This document shows, in pieces, positions 1 to 8,408 of a DNA stretch of 64,000 nt. The first letter of the stretch is position 1. Every line of letters begins with the position of its first letter. The stretch is taken from positions 1 through 64,000 of the forward strand of contig DASWNW010000095.1 of NCBI GenBank assembly GCA_036399015.1, given 5' to 3'. Both the position numbers and the translations under genes were made by a program. The DNA is from QHVT01 sp036399015. GTDB taxonomy: Bacteria; Acidobacteriota; Thermoanaerobaculia; Gp7-AA8. Below the pieces are notes generated by a model. That model did not search any database. It saw only the letters and a program-made list of their open reading frames with translations, and was not told the DNA's origin.

Positions 1-398
1 AGCATCTTGCGCATCACGACCGTCGTTCCCTTGCCGGGCGCGGTGTTGATCTGCAGCTCGTCCATCAGCCGGCGGGCGCCGGCGAGGCCGAGGCCCATGC
101 CGGTCTGCGACTGATAGCGGCCGTTCAGGACGTCGTCGAGATTCTCGATGCCGGGACCGCGGTCGATGACCGTCATCACCAGCGCCTGAGCGGTGCCGGT
201 ATCGACGCCGAACTCGACCCGTCCGCCGCCGCCGTAGCGCAGCGCGTTGCGGGCGATCTCGGAGACGACGGTGGCGATGCGGGTCTGGTCCTGGTCCTCG
301 AAGCCGAGGAGGGCCGCGATCTGCCGCGCGCGGCGGCGCGCCGCGACGAGGTCGTACTCGAAATGAAGCGAGATCGATGAAAGCGGCGTGCGCGGCAT
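1..398 (-). CDS. Histidine-kinase-type ATP-binding protein, N-terminal part (cut by window edge)
   Basis: Last visible gene of the stressosome operon; it continues beyond the left edge. The ATG directly follows the stop of the upstream gene (TGAATG). The visible ~132 residues form an HATPase/anti-sigma-type ATP-binding domain: an N-box (SEIARNALRYGGGG), a G1-like box (VIDRGPGIENLDD) and a G2 box (GMGLGLAGARRL). Proteins of this type at the end of Rsb operons often continue into sensor/histidine-kinase domains, but that part lies outside the window. Its likely role is relaying stressosome state by phosphotransfer. The domain is clear; the full architecture is inferred. Confidence 0.8.
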   Translation of the reverse strand, partial: MPRTPLSSISLHFEYDLVAARRRARQIAALLGFEDQDQTRIATVVSEIARNALRYGGGGRVEFGVDTGTAQALVMTVIDRGPGIENLDDVLNGRYQSQTGMGLGLAGARRLMDELQINTAPGKGTTVVMRKM

Positions 399-1409
399 TC
401 AGGAAGCTTTCGCGACGACGACCGTCGCATCGTCATTGCCGCGGCAGTGATCGCGGAAGAGGACGGCGGCGATCAACGCGGGGTGGTGCTGCAGGAGGCC
501 GGGATAGTTCGCGGCGTTCCAGCTCGACGACACCCCGTCCGACTGCAGGATCAGGACCGAACCATGCGTCCACGGGTAGGAAAAGGACTGCACCTTCCTC
601 ATCTCGTGGCCGACGATTCCGTTCAGCGAGACGACGCGCCGGGTCGTCCCCTCCTCCGCGACGATCGCGCCGGCGATGTTGCCGACGCCGGAGAAGTCGA
701 CGCGCCCATGCGCGTGGTGGATGCGCGCGAGCCCGACCGCCGCGCCGCGGGTCGGGCGCAACGCGCCGTGTGCGTCCTGGAGGATGCGCTCCAGCGGCCG
801 CTCGCCGGGCTCGGAGAAGACGCGCACCGCCGCCGCCGACGCCTCCGAGGCCGAGATGCCGTGCCCGAGACCGTCGGCGACGCCGATCGTGACCTCGTCG
901 CGCGAGGCGATGGACGTCCAGGCGTCGCCCGAATACTCCTCTCCCGGCAGCGGCACGCAGACTCCGCCGACGACGATCGGCGGCAGTTGCTCCGTCCCCG
1001 TCCGCCGGGTCTCGTCCTCGATGCGCGCCAGCACGACGGTGCCCCGGTCGGGCAGGGCGTAGAGATCGAAGAGGCTGGCCGCGCGCTTGATCGCACCGAG
1101 GCCGGTGCCGGGGCTGCCGGCGGTGGAGAAGCCGTCGCGCAGCGCGGCGGGAACGCTGGTGATCCCCTGCCCTTTGTCGATGGCGACGAGGGTGATGCAA
1201 GTGCCGCGGGAAAGGTCGGAGCCGATCAGGATCGAGCCGCCGTTGCCATGCTTGAGGATGTTCGTGGCCAGTTCGGTCGCGACCAGCGCCGCCTTGCCGG
1301 CCACTGTCTCGCTGAGCCGCAGCGCGGCGGCGCACTGGGAGGCGACCCGCCGCGCGCCGGCGACCTCGCTGGAGTCGGTGACGCGAACGCTGCGGCTCAG
1401 ATGCGTCAT
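399..1409 (-). CDS. ATP-binding SpoIIE-type phosphatase (RsbT-like domain fused to RsbX-like domain)
   Basis: 336 aa in two parts. Residues ~1-135 are an HATPase domain related to RsbT/RsbW (ATELATNILKHGNGG, IDKGQGI, GTGLGAIKRA). Residues ~140-336 are a PP2C/SpoIIE-type phosphatase with the metal-binding DGLGHG motif, a later QSDGVSS and a C-terminal NDDATVVV. In the Bacillus paradigm RsbX dephosphorylates RsbR/RsbS to reset the stressosome; here that activity is joined to an ATP-binding domain. The start codon overlaps the rsbT stop as ATGA, so translation is probably coupled. The assignment is good; the substrate is inferred from the operon. Confidence 0.85.
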   Translation of the reverse strand: MTHLSRSVRVTDSSEVAGARRVASQCAAALRLSETVAGKAALVATELATNILKHGNGGSILIGSDLSRGTCITLVAIDKGQGITSVPAALRDGFSTAGSPGTGLGAIKRAASLFDLYALPDRGTVVLARIEDETRRTGTEQLPPIVVGGVCVPLPGEEYSGDAWTSIASRDEVTIGVADGLGHGISASEASAAAVRVFSEPGERPLERILQDAHGALRPTRGAAVGLARIHHAHGRVDFSGVGNIAGAIVAEEGTTRRVVSLNGIVGHEMRKVQSFSYPWTHGSVLILQSDGVSSSWNAANYPGLLQHHPALIAAVLFRDHCRGNDDATVVVAKAS

Positions 1410-1819
1410 GAGGCACCCTTCCAGCGGACGATCGTCACGCGGGTCCCCTCGCCGGGCGCGGTCTTGACCTCGAACTCGTTGGACAGCCGCTTCGCTCCGC
1501 CGAGGCCGAGGCCCATACCCGAGCCGGTGGTGAAGCCGTCGCGCAGCGCGGCGGCGAGGTCGGGGATCCCGGGGCCCTGATCCTCGAAGATCAGCCGCAG
1601 CCCCTTGCGGATGCCGTCCTCGATCGCCTCGACCGTCATGGTGCCGCCCTTGCCGTAGTCGATCATGTTGCGCGCGAGCTCGCTGGCCGCGGTGACGATC
1701 TTCGTCTGCTCCACGAGGCTCAGCCCGAGCTCGACCGCCCACTTGCGGACGATGTGGCGCACGCCGACCACCTCGGCGCTGCTGCGCACCGAGATGCTCT
1801 CAGACTTCGCTACCCGCAT
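1406..1819 (-). CDS. rsbT: Stressosome serine/threonine kinase RsbT
   Basis: 137 aa, close to the usual RsbT length. It is a GHKL-type kinase/switch protein: N-box ASELARNMIDYGKGG, G1 FEDQGPGIPD, G2 GSGMGLGLGGAKRL. In characterised systems RsbT is held by the RsbR/RsbS complex, phosphorylates both on stress and is then released to activate a downstream partner. The ATG at 1819 overlaps the end of rsbS by 20 bases; a GTG at 1789 is a possible later start. Its 3' end overlaps the phosphatase gene by 4 bases. The family call is secure. Confidence 0.9.
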   Translation of the reverse strand: MRVAKSESISVRSSAEVVGVRHIVRKWAVELGLSLVEQTKIVTAASELARNMIDYGKGGTMTVEAIEDGIRKGLRLIFEDQGPGIPDLAAALRDGFTTGSGMGLGLGGAKRLSNEFEVKTAPGEGTRVTIVRWKGAS

Positions 1820-2207
1820 CGGGGTCGTCCGCCTCCCCCTCGGTCCCGTTCTCACGCTCGATGCGCTGCAGCAACTCCATGCCGCGCTCGATGTTCAGCG
1901 CCGACCGCACCCCCTTCAGCGAGAGACCCAGCTCGACGAGCGTGATCGCCACCGACGGCTGCATGCCCACCACGACCGTGTCGGCGTCGAGCACGTGCGC
2001 CATGGCGGCGGTGTTGGCGAGCATCCGGCCGATGAAGGAGTCGACCACGTCGAGCGAGGAGATGTCGATGAGCACTCCCTTCGCCCGGTGTTTGACGATC
2101 GCGCCGGTGAGGTCGTCCTGCAGGGTCATCGCCGTACGGTCGTCCATGTCGACCTGGATCGAGACGAGGAGGAACCTCCCCATCTTCAGGATCGGAATGC
2201 GTTCCAT
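1800..2207 (-). CDS. rsbS: Stressosome scaffold protein RsbS (STAS domain)
   Basis: 135 aa, a single STAS domain. The conserved phospho-site region reads DISSLDVVDSFIGRML, with the Ser of VDSF at the position phosphorylated by RsbT in known RsbS proteins. A charged ~20-residue tail rich in Glu and Asp follows the domain. The ATG lies 2 bases after the rsbR stop, so the two scaffold proteins are probably made together, as expected for the RsbR-RsbS core particle. High confidence. Confidence 0.9.
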   Translation of the reverse strand: MERIPILKMGRFLLVSIQVDMDDRTAMTLQDDLTGAIVKHRAKGVLIDISSLDVVDSFIGRMLANTAAMAHVLDADTVVVGMQPSVAITLVELGLSLKGVRSALNIERGMELLQRIERENGTEGEADDPDAGSEV

Positions 2208-2209
2208 CG

Positions 2210-3076
2210 CTACTCCGTCCGCCGCTGCTTGCGCGTGACCTGCAGGCCGATCCGGGTGAGCGCGATCGCGAACGCGTCGGCGAGCGTGGCCTTGGTGATG
2301 ACGTCGTTGATCTCCACACCGAGGTGCACGATCGTCTGCGCGATCTGCGGACGGATGCCGCTGATGATGCAGTCGGCCCCCATCAGCCGCGCCGCCGCCA
2401 CCGTCTTGAGGAGGTGCTGCGCGACCAGCGTGTCGACCACCGGGACGCCGGTGATGTCGATGATGGCGATCTCGGAGCCGGTCTCCACGACAGCCTGGAG
2501 CAGGCTCTCCATGACCACCTGGGTGCGGGCGCTGTCGAGCGTCCCGATGAGCGGGAGCGCGAGCACGCCGGCCCAGAGCTGGACGACGGGCGTGGAGAGC
2601 TCCATCAACTCCTGCTGCTGGCGGGCGATGATGTCCTCCCGCCCCTTCTGGTAGGTCTCGGTGGTGTAGAGGCCGAGGGCGTCGAGGACCGTGGTGACCT
2701 TCCAGCTCTCGTCGGCGAGCTCCTCCCCCTTCACCTCGCGGCGAAGGACGTCGAAGACCGGCTGCTTGAGCGAGAAGACGAACATGGCCGTCTCGGTCGG
2801 CGTGAAGCCCTGCCGCGCACGGGTGCGGGAGATGCCGGCCACCAGCTCGCGCACCGCCGTCCACTCCGGGGAGTGCAGGACGTCCGCGCCGCCGTTCGGC
2901 AGCGCCGCGATGAACGCCCGCAGGAACTCGCTGCACTGCTGCTCGAGCTCTCCCGCGCGGAGGAGGTTGTTGCGCAGGGAGAGGTCTTCCTGCTGCCGCC
3001 GCAGCCACTCCCTCGTGATCTCTTCACTGTGCCTGTTCAGAAGCTCGGCAAGTACGGTCCACCGCGAATCGGCCAT
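2210..3076 (-). CDS. rsbR: Stressosome sensor/scaffold protein RsbR
   Basis: 288 aa, first gene of the operon. The N-terminal ~150 residues are a helical sensor-type domain (RsbR N-terminal class, related to globin folds in known members); the C-terminal ~120 residues are a STAS domain with the regulatory Thr in DITGVPVVDTLVAQ. A good ribosome site (AGAGGAG) lies about 9 bases before the ATG. Downstream, rsbS, rsbT, a phosphatase and a kinase follow with overlaps or tiny gaps, giving a complete stressosome module. No sigma or anti-sigma factor is present in the visible operon. The input signal sensed is unknown. Confidence 0.9.
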   Translation of the reverse strand: MADSRWTVLAELLNRHSEEITREWLRRQQEDLSLRNNLLRAGELEQQCSEFLRAFIAALPNGGADVLHSPEWTAVRELVAGISRTRARQGFTPTETAMFVFSLKQPVFDVLRREVKGEELADESWKVTTVLDALGLYTTETYQKGREDIIARQQQELMELSTPVVQLWAGVLALPLIGTLDSARTQVVMESLLQAVVETGSEIAIIDITGVPVVDTLVAQHLLKTVAAARLMGADCIISGIRPQIAQTIVHLGVEINDVITKATLADAFAIALTRIGLQVTRKQRRTE

Positions 3077-3138
3077 CTGCAACACTCCTCTGATTTCTGC
3101 AGGCGGACTGTATCGCAAGAGGGAGACCATCCCCGTTG

Positions 3139-3144
3139 TACGAT
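3139..3144 (+). promoter_or_regulatory. -10-like TACGAT, probable leaderless start
   Basis: TACGAT ends 10 bases before the ATG of the GH57 gene, and no Shine-Dalgarno is visible. It fits the recurrent TAnnnT pattern of this window. Inferred. Confidence 0.4.
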
Positions 3145-3154
3145 TCGCCCGCTG

Positions 3155-5539
3155 ATGCCGCCGCTTCGCTCCATCACGATTCACGGTCACTTCTACCAGC
3201 CGCCCCGCGAGAACCCCTGGCTGGAGGCGGTGGAGACGCAGGACACGGCCTTTCCCTACCACGACTGGAACGAGCGGATCACCGCGGAATGCTACGAGCC
3301 GAACGCGAACGCGCGGATCATGGACGAGCGCGACCGCATCCGCCGCATCGCCAACAACTACGCCTCGATCAGCTTCAACTTCGGCGCGACGCTCCTGAGC
3401 TGGCTCGAGGCCGCCGCGCCGGAGACCTACGCCGCGATCCTGGAGGCCGACCGCCTCTCCCGCGAGCGCTTCTCCGGCCACGGCTGCGCGCTCGCGCAGG
3501 CCTACAACCACATCATCCTGCCGCTCGCCAACACGCGCGACAAACGGACGCAGGTGCTCTGGGGCGTGCGCGACTTCGAGCGGCGCTTCGGCCGCAAGCC
3601 GGAGGGGATGTGGCTGCCGGAGACGGCCGTCGACGTCGAGTCGCTGGAGGCGCTGGCGGAACAGGGGATCGCCTTCACGATCCTCGAGCCGCACCAGGCG
3701 GGCGGGCCGGTCGATCCGACCATGCCGTACCGCTGCGACCTGCCGTCCGGCCGGAGCATCGCCATCTTCTTCTACGACGGCCCGATCTCCCGCGCGGTGG
3801 CGTTCGAACAGCTCCTCGCACGGGGCGAGAACCTCGCCCACCGCCTCGCCGGCGCGTTCAGCGACACGCGCACGCACCCGCAGGTGGTGAACATCGCCAC
3901 CGACGGCGAGACGTACGGCCACCATCACCGCTTCGGCGAGATGGCGCTCGCGTACGCGCTGCAGCTCATCGAGGAGCAGAGCCTGGCCGTGCTCACGAAC
4001 TACGGCGAGTACCTGGCGAAGCATCCGCCGACGGAGACCGTGGAGATCGTCGAGCGCACCGCCTGGAGCTGCTCGCACGGCGTCGAGCGCTGGCGCAGCG
4101 ACTGCGGCTGCAGTACCGGCTCGAGCGCCGGCTGGAACCAGCAGTGGCGGGCGCCGCTCCGGGCCGCGCTCGACTGGCTCCGCGACCAGACCACCACGCT
4201 CTTCGAGCGCGAGGGGGCGCGCCTGCTGCACGACCCCTGGCTCGCGCGCGACGAGTACATCGAGGTGATCCTCGACCGCTCCACGGAAAACGTGACCCGC
4301 TTCCTCGCGAAGCACGCCCGCGAGGGAGCCGGACGGACGGCCACGCTCGAGCTGCTGGAGCTGCAGCGCAACGCGATGCTCATGTACACGAGCTGCGGCT
4401 GGTTCTTCAACGACATCTCCGGCATCGAGACCGTGCAGGTGCTGCACTACGCCGCGCGCGTCATCCAGCTCGCCGCGCGCGCCGGGCTGGAGCTCGAGCC
4501 GGAGTTCCTCGAGCGCATCGGCGACGCCCGCAGCAACCTCACCGAGCGGGGCACCGCGCGCGAGATCTACGAGGCGGAGGTCATCCCCGCGCGGCTCGAC
4601 CTGGCGCGGGTGGCGGCTCACTACGCCGTGCTGTCGCTCTTCGAGAGCTTCGACGACGAGGCGCGGGTCTACTGCTACCGGGTCACCCGCCGCGCCTTCG
4701 AGGTGCACAAGGCGGGTCGCGCGCGGCTGGCGATCGGCCTGGTCGAGGTCTGCTCGATCATCACCGGCGAGAGCGCCGCCTTCGAGATTGCCACCCTGCA
4801 CCTCGGCGAGACGGAGCTGACCGGCGGCGTCCGCCCCGCGGGCGAGCCCGACGACTACGACGACGTGCGCCGGCAGCTCGCCGAGGCGATGGAGCCGGGC
4901 GGCATCCCGACGGTCATCCGCCTCCTCGACACCTATTTCGGCGCGATTCCGACGTCGATCCGCTCGCTGTTCCGCGACGAGCAGCGCCGCGTGCTGCACG
5001 AGCTGATCGTGGCCACCCTCGAAGAGGCGGAGTCGGCGTTCCGGCAGCTCCACGAGCGCTACGACCCCCTCATGCGCTTCCACACCCGCCTCGGCGTCCC
5101 GGTGCCGAAGGTGCTGCAGACCGCCGCGGAGTTCGACCTCAACCTCCAGATCCGCAGGCTGCTCGAAGCCGAGCTCCCCGCCCCCGCCGAGCTCGAGGCG
5201 CGGCTGCGCGAGGCGCGGGACGAGGGGGTCACGCTCGACGAGACCACCCACATGGCCTTCCGCGAGGCTGCCGAGCGGGCGGCCGACCGCTTCCGCGAGC
5301 GCCCCGAGGCACTCGACCGGCTGGAGGCGCTGGAGACGATCGTCGAGGTCATCACCGCCGCCAGGCTGCCCGTCGAGTTGCGCCGGGTGCAAAACCGCTA
5401 CTACCGGATGCGCCGCACGATCCGGCCGGCGATCGAGGCGTCCTCGCAGAACGGATCGGCGCGGGAGTGGCTCGCGTTGTTCGACGCGCTCGGCGAGAAA
5501 TTGTCCCTCTCGCCGGACGGTGCGGCGCTCCCTGTTTGA
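3155..5539 (+). CDS. Glycoside hydrolase family 57 protein with DUF3536 domain
   Basis: 794 aa. The GH57 barrel comes first: an HGHFYQPP motif near the N terminus, the likely nucleophile Glu156 in GMWLPETAVD, and the likely acid Asp250 in NIATDGETYGHHH. The remaining ~450 residues match the DUF3536 type of C-terminal extension. GH57 enzymes act on alpha-glucans (amylases, 4-alpha-glucanotransferases, branching enzymes); this subfamily is not well defined biochemically. Its end overlaps the mRNA start of malQ, and the window is full of glycogen/trehalose genes, so a role in glucan remodelling is reasonable. No signal peptide is seen, so it is probably cytoplasmic. Confidence 0.88.
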   Translation: MPPLRSITIHGHFYQPPRENPWLEAVETQDTAFPYHDWNERITAECYEPNANARIMDERDRIRRIANNYASISFNFGATLLSWLEAAAPETYAAILEADRLSRERFSGHGCALAQAYNHIILPLANTRDKRTQVLWGVRDFERRFGRKPEGMWLPETAVDVESLEALAEQGIAFTILEPHQAGGPVDPTMPYRCDLPSGRSIAIFFYDGPISRAVAFEQLLARGENLAHRLAGAFSDTRTHPQVVNIATDGETYGHHHRFGEMALAYALQLIEEQSLAVLTNYGEYLAKHPPTETVEIVERTAWSCSHGVERWRSDCGCSTGSSAGWNQQWRAPLRAALDWLRDQTTTLFEREGARLLHDPWLARDEYIEVILDRSTENVTRFLAKHAREGAGRTATLELLELQRNAMLMYTSCGWFFNDISGIETVQVLHYAARVIQLAARAGLELEPEFLERIGDARSNLTERGTAREIYEAEVIPARLDLARVAAHYAVLSLFESFDDEARVYCYRVTRRAFEVHKAGRARLAIGLVEVCSIITGESAAFEIATLHLGETELTGGVRPAGEPDDYDDVRRQLAEAMEPGGIPTVIRLLDTYFGAIPTSIRSLFRDEQRRVLHELIVATLEEAESAFRQLHERYDPLMRFHTRLGVPVPKVLQTAAEFDLNLQIRRLLEAELPAPAELEARLREARDEGVTLDETTHMAFREAAERAADRFRERPEALDRLEALETIVEVITAARLPVELRRVQNRYYRMRRTIRPAIEASSQNGSAREWLALFDALGEKLSLSPDGAALPV

Positions 5540-5541
5540 GG

Positions 5542-5547
5542 TAGGCT
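5542..5547 (+). promoter_or_regulatory. -10-like TAGGCT before malQ
   Basis: TAGGCT is followed by 8 bases and then the ATG, the same geometry as other leaderless starts here. A purine run overlapping it could instead be a weak ribosome site. Inferred. Confidence 0.4.
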
Positions 5548-5555
5548 CCGCCGCG

Positions 5556-7076
5556 ATGCACACGTCCGTTCCTCCACCCGCCGATGGCCGCCGCGCCGCC
5601 GGCGTCCTTCTGCATCCGACGTCCCTCCCCGGCGGCTACGGCATCGGGGAGCTCGGCGACCATGTGATCGCCTTTCTCGACTGGGCGCAGAGCGCCGGGA
5701 TGCGCATCTGGCAGGTCTTACCCCTGAATCCACCGGGATATGGCGAGTCCCCGTACGGCTGCCTCTCGTCGTTCGCCGGCAACCCGCTGCTCGTCTCGCT
5801 GCAGCGGCTCCTGCAGGAGGGGCTGCTCGAGCTGGACGACGTCGCGGAGCTGCCGCGCTTCTCCGACGAGCATGTGGAGTTCGGCGCCGTCGGGTCGTAC
5901 AAGTTCGCGCTGCTGCGCACGTCGTGGCGCCGCTTCCAGGAGCACGCGAGCGCCGAGCTGCGCGCCGCCCTCGAGGAGTTCGTCACCTCCCCGGAGCAGC
6001 AGGAGTGGCTCGACGACTACACGCTCTTCATGGCGCTGAAAGACGCCGCCGGCGGCGCCCCCTGGTGGGAGTGGGACGAGCCGCTCGTTACGCGTGACGC
6101 AAAGGCGATCGCGCGGGCGCGGAAGGAGCTGGCGGACGACGTCCGCTTCTGGCAGTACGTCCAGTTCCTCTTCTTCCGGCAGTGGGAGACGGTGCGCGAC
6201 GCGGCGCACGCGCGCGGCATCCAGATCATGGGGGACGTCCCGATCTACGTCGCGCACGACAGCGCCGACGTCTGGGGAAACCGGGAGCTCTTCCAGCTCG
6301 ACGAGCACGGCATGCCCACCGTCGTGGCGGGCGTGCCCCCCGACTACTTCAGCGCGACCGGGCAGCGCTGGGGGAACCCGCTCTACCGCTGGGACGTGCT
6401 GCGCGACACCGACTTCCGCTGGTGGATCGCGCGGGTGCGGACGAACCTCCGCTTCGCCGACGTGATCCGCCTCGACCACTTCCGCGGCTTCGCCGCCTAC
6501 TGGGAGATCCCGGCGGACGAGGCGACGGCGGTGCACGGCCGGTGGATGCCCGGACCGGGGAACGCGCTCTTCGACGCTTTACGCGTCGCCCTCGGCGAGC
6601 TGCCGCTCGTGGCCGAGGACCTCGGCTTCATCACCGAGGACGTGCACGAGCTGCGGAGGAGCGTCGGCCTGCCGGGGATGAGGATCCTGCAGTTCGCCTT
6701 CGCGCAGGACGACAGCACCCACCTGCCGCACCGCTACGATCCGCAGACCGTCGCCTACACCGGGACGCACGACAACGACACCGCGCGCGGCTGGTTCGAT
6801 CGCGCCTCCGAGGACGAGCGGGAGAACGCCCTGGCGTACCTCGGCTGCGCGAGCGCCGACGACATCGCCTGGGGGCTGATCCGCGCCGCGTACACCTCCG
6901 TCGCCGAGACGGCGATCGTGCCGGTGCAGGACATCCTCGGCCTCGGGTCGGAGGCGCGCATGAACACCCCGGGCGCCCACCAGCACAACTGGAGCTGGCG
7001 CCTCGACGCCGGCGCGCTGACGCTGGAGAACGCGCTGAAGCTCCGGCGGCTGGCGACGCTGACCGGGCGCGGCTGA
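5556..7076 (+). CDS. malQ: 4-alpha-glucanotransferase (amylomaltase)
   Basis: 506 aa, the length of compact GH77 enzymes. Signature motifs: LLHPTSLPGGYGIGELG at the N terminus, nucleophile Asp307 in VIRLDHFRGF, acid/base Glu354 in LVAEDLGFI, and Asp406 in GTHDNDTARGW. It transfers maltodextrin segments between chains and releases glucose. The ATG at 5556 is preferred over an upstream in-frame codon at 5520 because it gives the family's normal N terminus and follows a TAGGCT box. It lies just behind the GH57 gene. A second, longer MalQ is encoded at 21650-23536. Confidence 0.93.
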   Translation: MHTSVPPPADGRRAAGVLLHPTSLPGGYGIGELGDHVIAFLDWAQSAGMRIWQVLPLNPPGYGESPYGCLSSFAGNPLLVSLQRLLQEGLLELDDVAELPRFSDEHVEFGAVGSYKFALLRTSWRRFQEHASAELRAALEEFVTSPEQQEWLDDYTLFMALKDAAGGAPWWEWDEPLVTRDAKAIARARKELADDVRFWQYVQFLFFRQWETVRDAAHARGIQIMGDVPIYVAHDSADVWGNRELFQLDEHGMPTVVAGVPPDYFSATGQRWGNPLYRWDVLRDTDFRWWIARVRTNLRFADVIRLDHFRGFAAYWEIPADEATAVHGRWMPGPGNALFDALRVALGELPLVAEDLGFITEDVHELRRSVGLPGMRILQFAFAQDDSTHLPHRYDPQTVAYTGTHDNDTARGWFDRASEDERENALAYLGCASADDIAWGLIRAAYTSVAETAIVPVQDILGLGSEARMNTPGAHQHNWSWRLDAGALTLENALKLRRLATLTGRG

Positions 7077-7081
7077 CGCAC

Positions 7082-7603
7082 GTGCCGACCATCCTCACGC
7101 ATCCCGCCGCCGCGCTGCTGAAGAGCTGGTTCCCGCGCGTCCCGGGGCGGGCGATCCCGATCGGCGCCGCGCTGACGATCCTGCCCGACGCCGACGTGGC
7201 GGCGTTCGCGATGGGCATCCCCTACGAGCACGTGCTCGGCCACCGCGGCATCACCCACTCGCTCCTCTTCGCGCTGGTGATGGCGCTCCTCGGCACGCTC
7301 TTCACCCCCCGCCCCGGCCGCGCCACCTTCACGTTCCTCTTCCTCTGCGCCGTCTCGCATCCCCTGCTCGACGCCCTCACCGACGGCGGCCTCGGCGTCG
7401 CGCTGCTCGCCCCTTTTTCGAACGAGCGCTACTTCTTCCCCTGGACCCCGATCCGCGTGTCGCCGATCGGCCCCGGCTTCTTCAGCGCACGAGGGATGGA
7501 GACGCTGATGAGCGAGGTGGTGTGGGTGTGGCTGCCGGTGGGGCTGGCGGCGTTGCTCGGCAGGAAGGTGATCAAGGGGGACCGTCGGCCAAGGCGTTCT
7601 TAG
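7082..7603 (+). CDS. Membrane metal-dependent hydrolase (YdjM/DUF457 type)
   Basis: 173 aa starting at a GTG 5 bases after the malQ stop. It has His/Asp residues typical of this family: THPAAA near the start, PDADV, GHRGITHSLLF and SHPLLDALTDGG, set among hydrophobic segments (roughly 4 membrane spans). Family members are called inner-membrane metal-dependent hydrolases; the E. coli relative YdjM is LexA-regulated, and the substrate is unknown. It may be co-transcribed with malQ. The function beyond the family is not known. Confidence 0.8.
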   Translation: MPTILTHPAAALLKSWFPRVPGRAIPIGAALTILPDADVAAFAMGIPYEHVLGHRGITHSLLFALVMALLGTLFTPRPGRATFTFLFLCAVSHPLLDALTDGGLGVALLAPFSNERYFFPWTPIRVSPIGPGFFSARGMETLMSEVVWVWLPVGLAALLGRKVIKGDRRPRRS

Positions 7604-7681
7604 CCGGCCGCCCATCGTCGACGGGAGCCGCGCTGTAGCTGACGCAGCGCCGCGCACTGAGCGCGTCGAGCAAGGGGCGGA

Positions 7682-7817
7682 TCACCGCGAAATGCTGATG
7701 ACGCAACCGAGCCGGCCGGTGAGCGTCTCGTCCGTGTCCGGCGCGCTGTTCAAGTTCAGCGCGCGGAAGTTGCGGTCGATCGACGGATGGAGGGGGTGGA
7801 ACGTTCATTCCTTTCAT
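7682..7817 (-). pseudogene. Possible small peptide gene broken by a homopolymer shift
   Basis: A strong ribosome site (AAGGAG) sits 6 bases before an ATG (MKGMNVPP). Read straight, the frame runs on as arginine/proline-rich sequence to 7572. If one base of the run of five C (plus strand G 7792-7796) is removed, the frame becomes a natural-looking ~44-residue peptide containing SIDRNFRALNLNSAP and ending GRLGCVISISR. Family unknown. It may be a real small gene damaged by mutation or by a sequencing error. Confidence 0.25.
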
Positions 7818-8397
7818 GGAATTCTCCTTTTCGACGTTCGTAGGTTGAGAGAGTCAGCGCGGCAGACGCTCGCGCCATCGGGCGCGCGGCTGGCACCGAG
7901 AATGGGCGTCGGCGCCGTCATCGGCGGCGCCAGTGAAGCGATCAGCGCGTACGCCGCAGGCGGGGATGCGGGCGACATTGCTGCGGCGTTCGGTCGTGGC
8001 GCGGTCACAGGCGGCGTGGGTGCGCTGGCCGGTGCCGCCATTGGGCTCAGTACCGGAAACCCGTTGCTGGTCGGCGGCGGAGCCGGGCTCGCGAACGAGG
8101 TTACGAAGCAGTTTCTTCCGCACGGCGGCGAGTGCTGGGACAGTAACGCGCTGATCACGGCTACGCTCGTAGGAGGAGCCATGGGCGGGTTCATCGCGGG
8201 GTCTCCCGGCTGGAAGCGCGGGCGAAGGTATGCGAAACGGCGGCGGTCCGTTGCCGAACGGTTGGCGTCAGCGCGCGTTCAAAGATTATGGTCCGAACGC
8301 CACACGATTGCTGAAGCAGGAGGCGTTCGGTGGCGCTGTGGGTAACTGGTTACAGTACGGCTTCGGGGAGGTCACTGGACCGTGTGGCTGCGACTGA
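7692..8397 (+). pseudogene. Rhs/polymorphic-toxin C-terminal remnant (frameshifted)
   Basis: From about 7860 the frame encodes the Gly/Ala-rich linker typical of Rhs-type toxin tails (MGVGAVIGGASEAISAYAAG, then ALAGAAIGLSTGNPLLVGGG). The Rhs repeat core and its usual PxxxxDPxGL boundary are absent upstream. At the G run 8198-8201 the coding frame shifts. Removing one G joins it to a well-behaved tail (MRNGGGPLPNGW, FKDYGPNATRLLKQEAF, GEVTGPCGCD) that stops at 8395-8397, 11 bases before the next gene. So it is an orphan toxin cassette, N-terminally truncated and frameshifted. The toxin activity is not recognisable. Confidence 0.6.
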
Positions 8398-8408
8398 AGG
8401 GAGGTACG

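Noticed and set aside
2210..5563. Very long minus-strand open frame across rsbR and the GH57 gene
   Set aside because: Only 2210-3076 is real (RsbR). The rest mirrors the plus-strand GH57 gene and is a result of high G+C.
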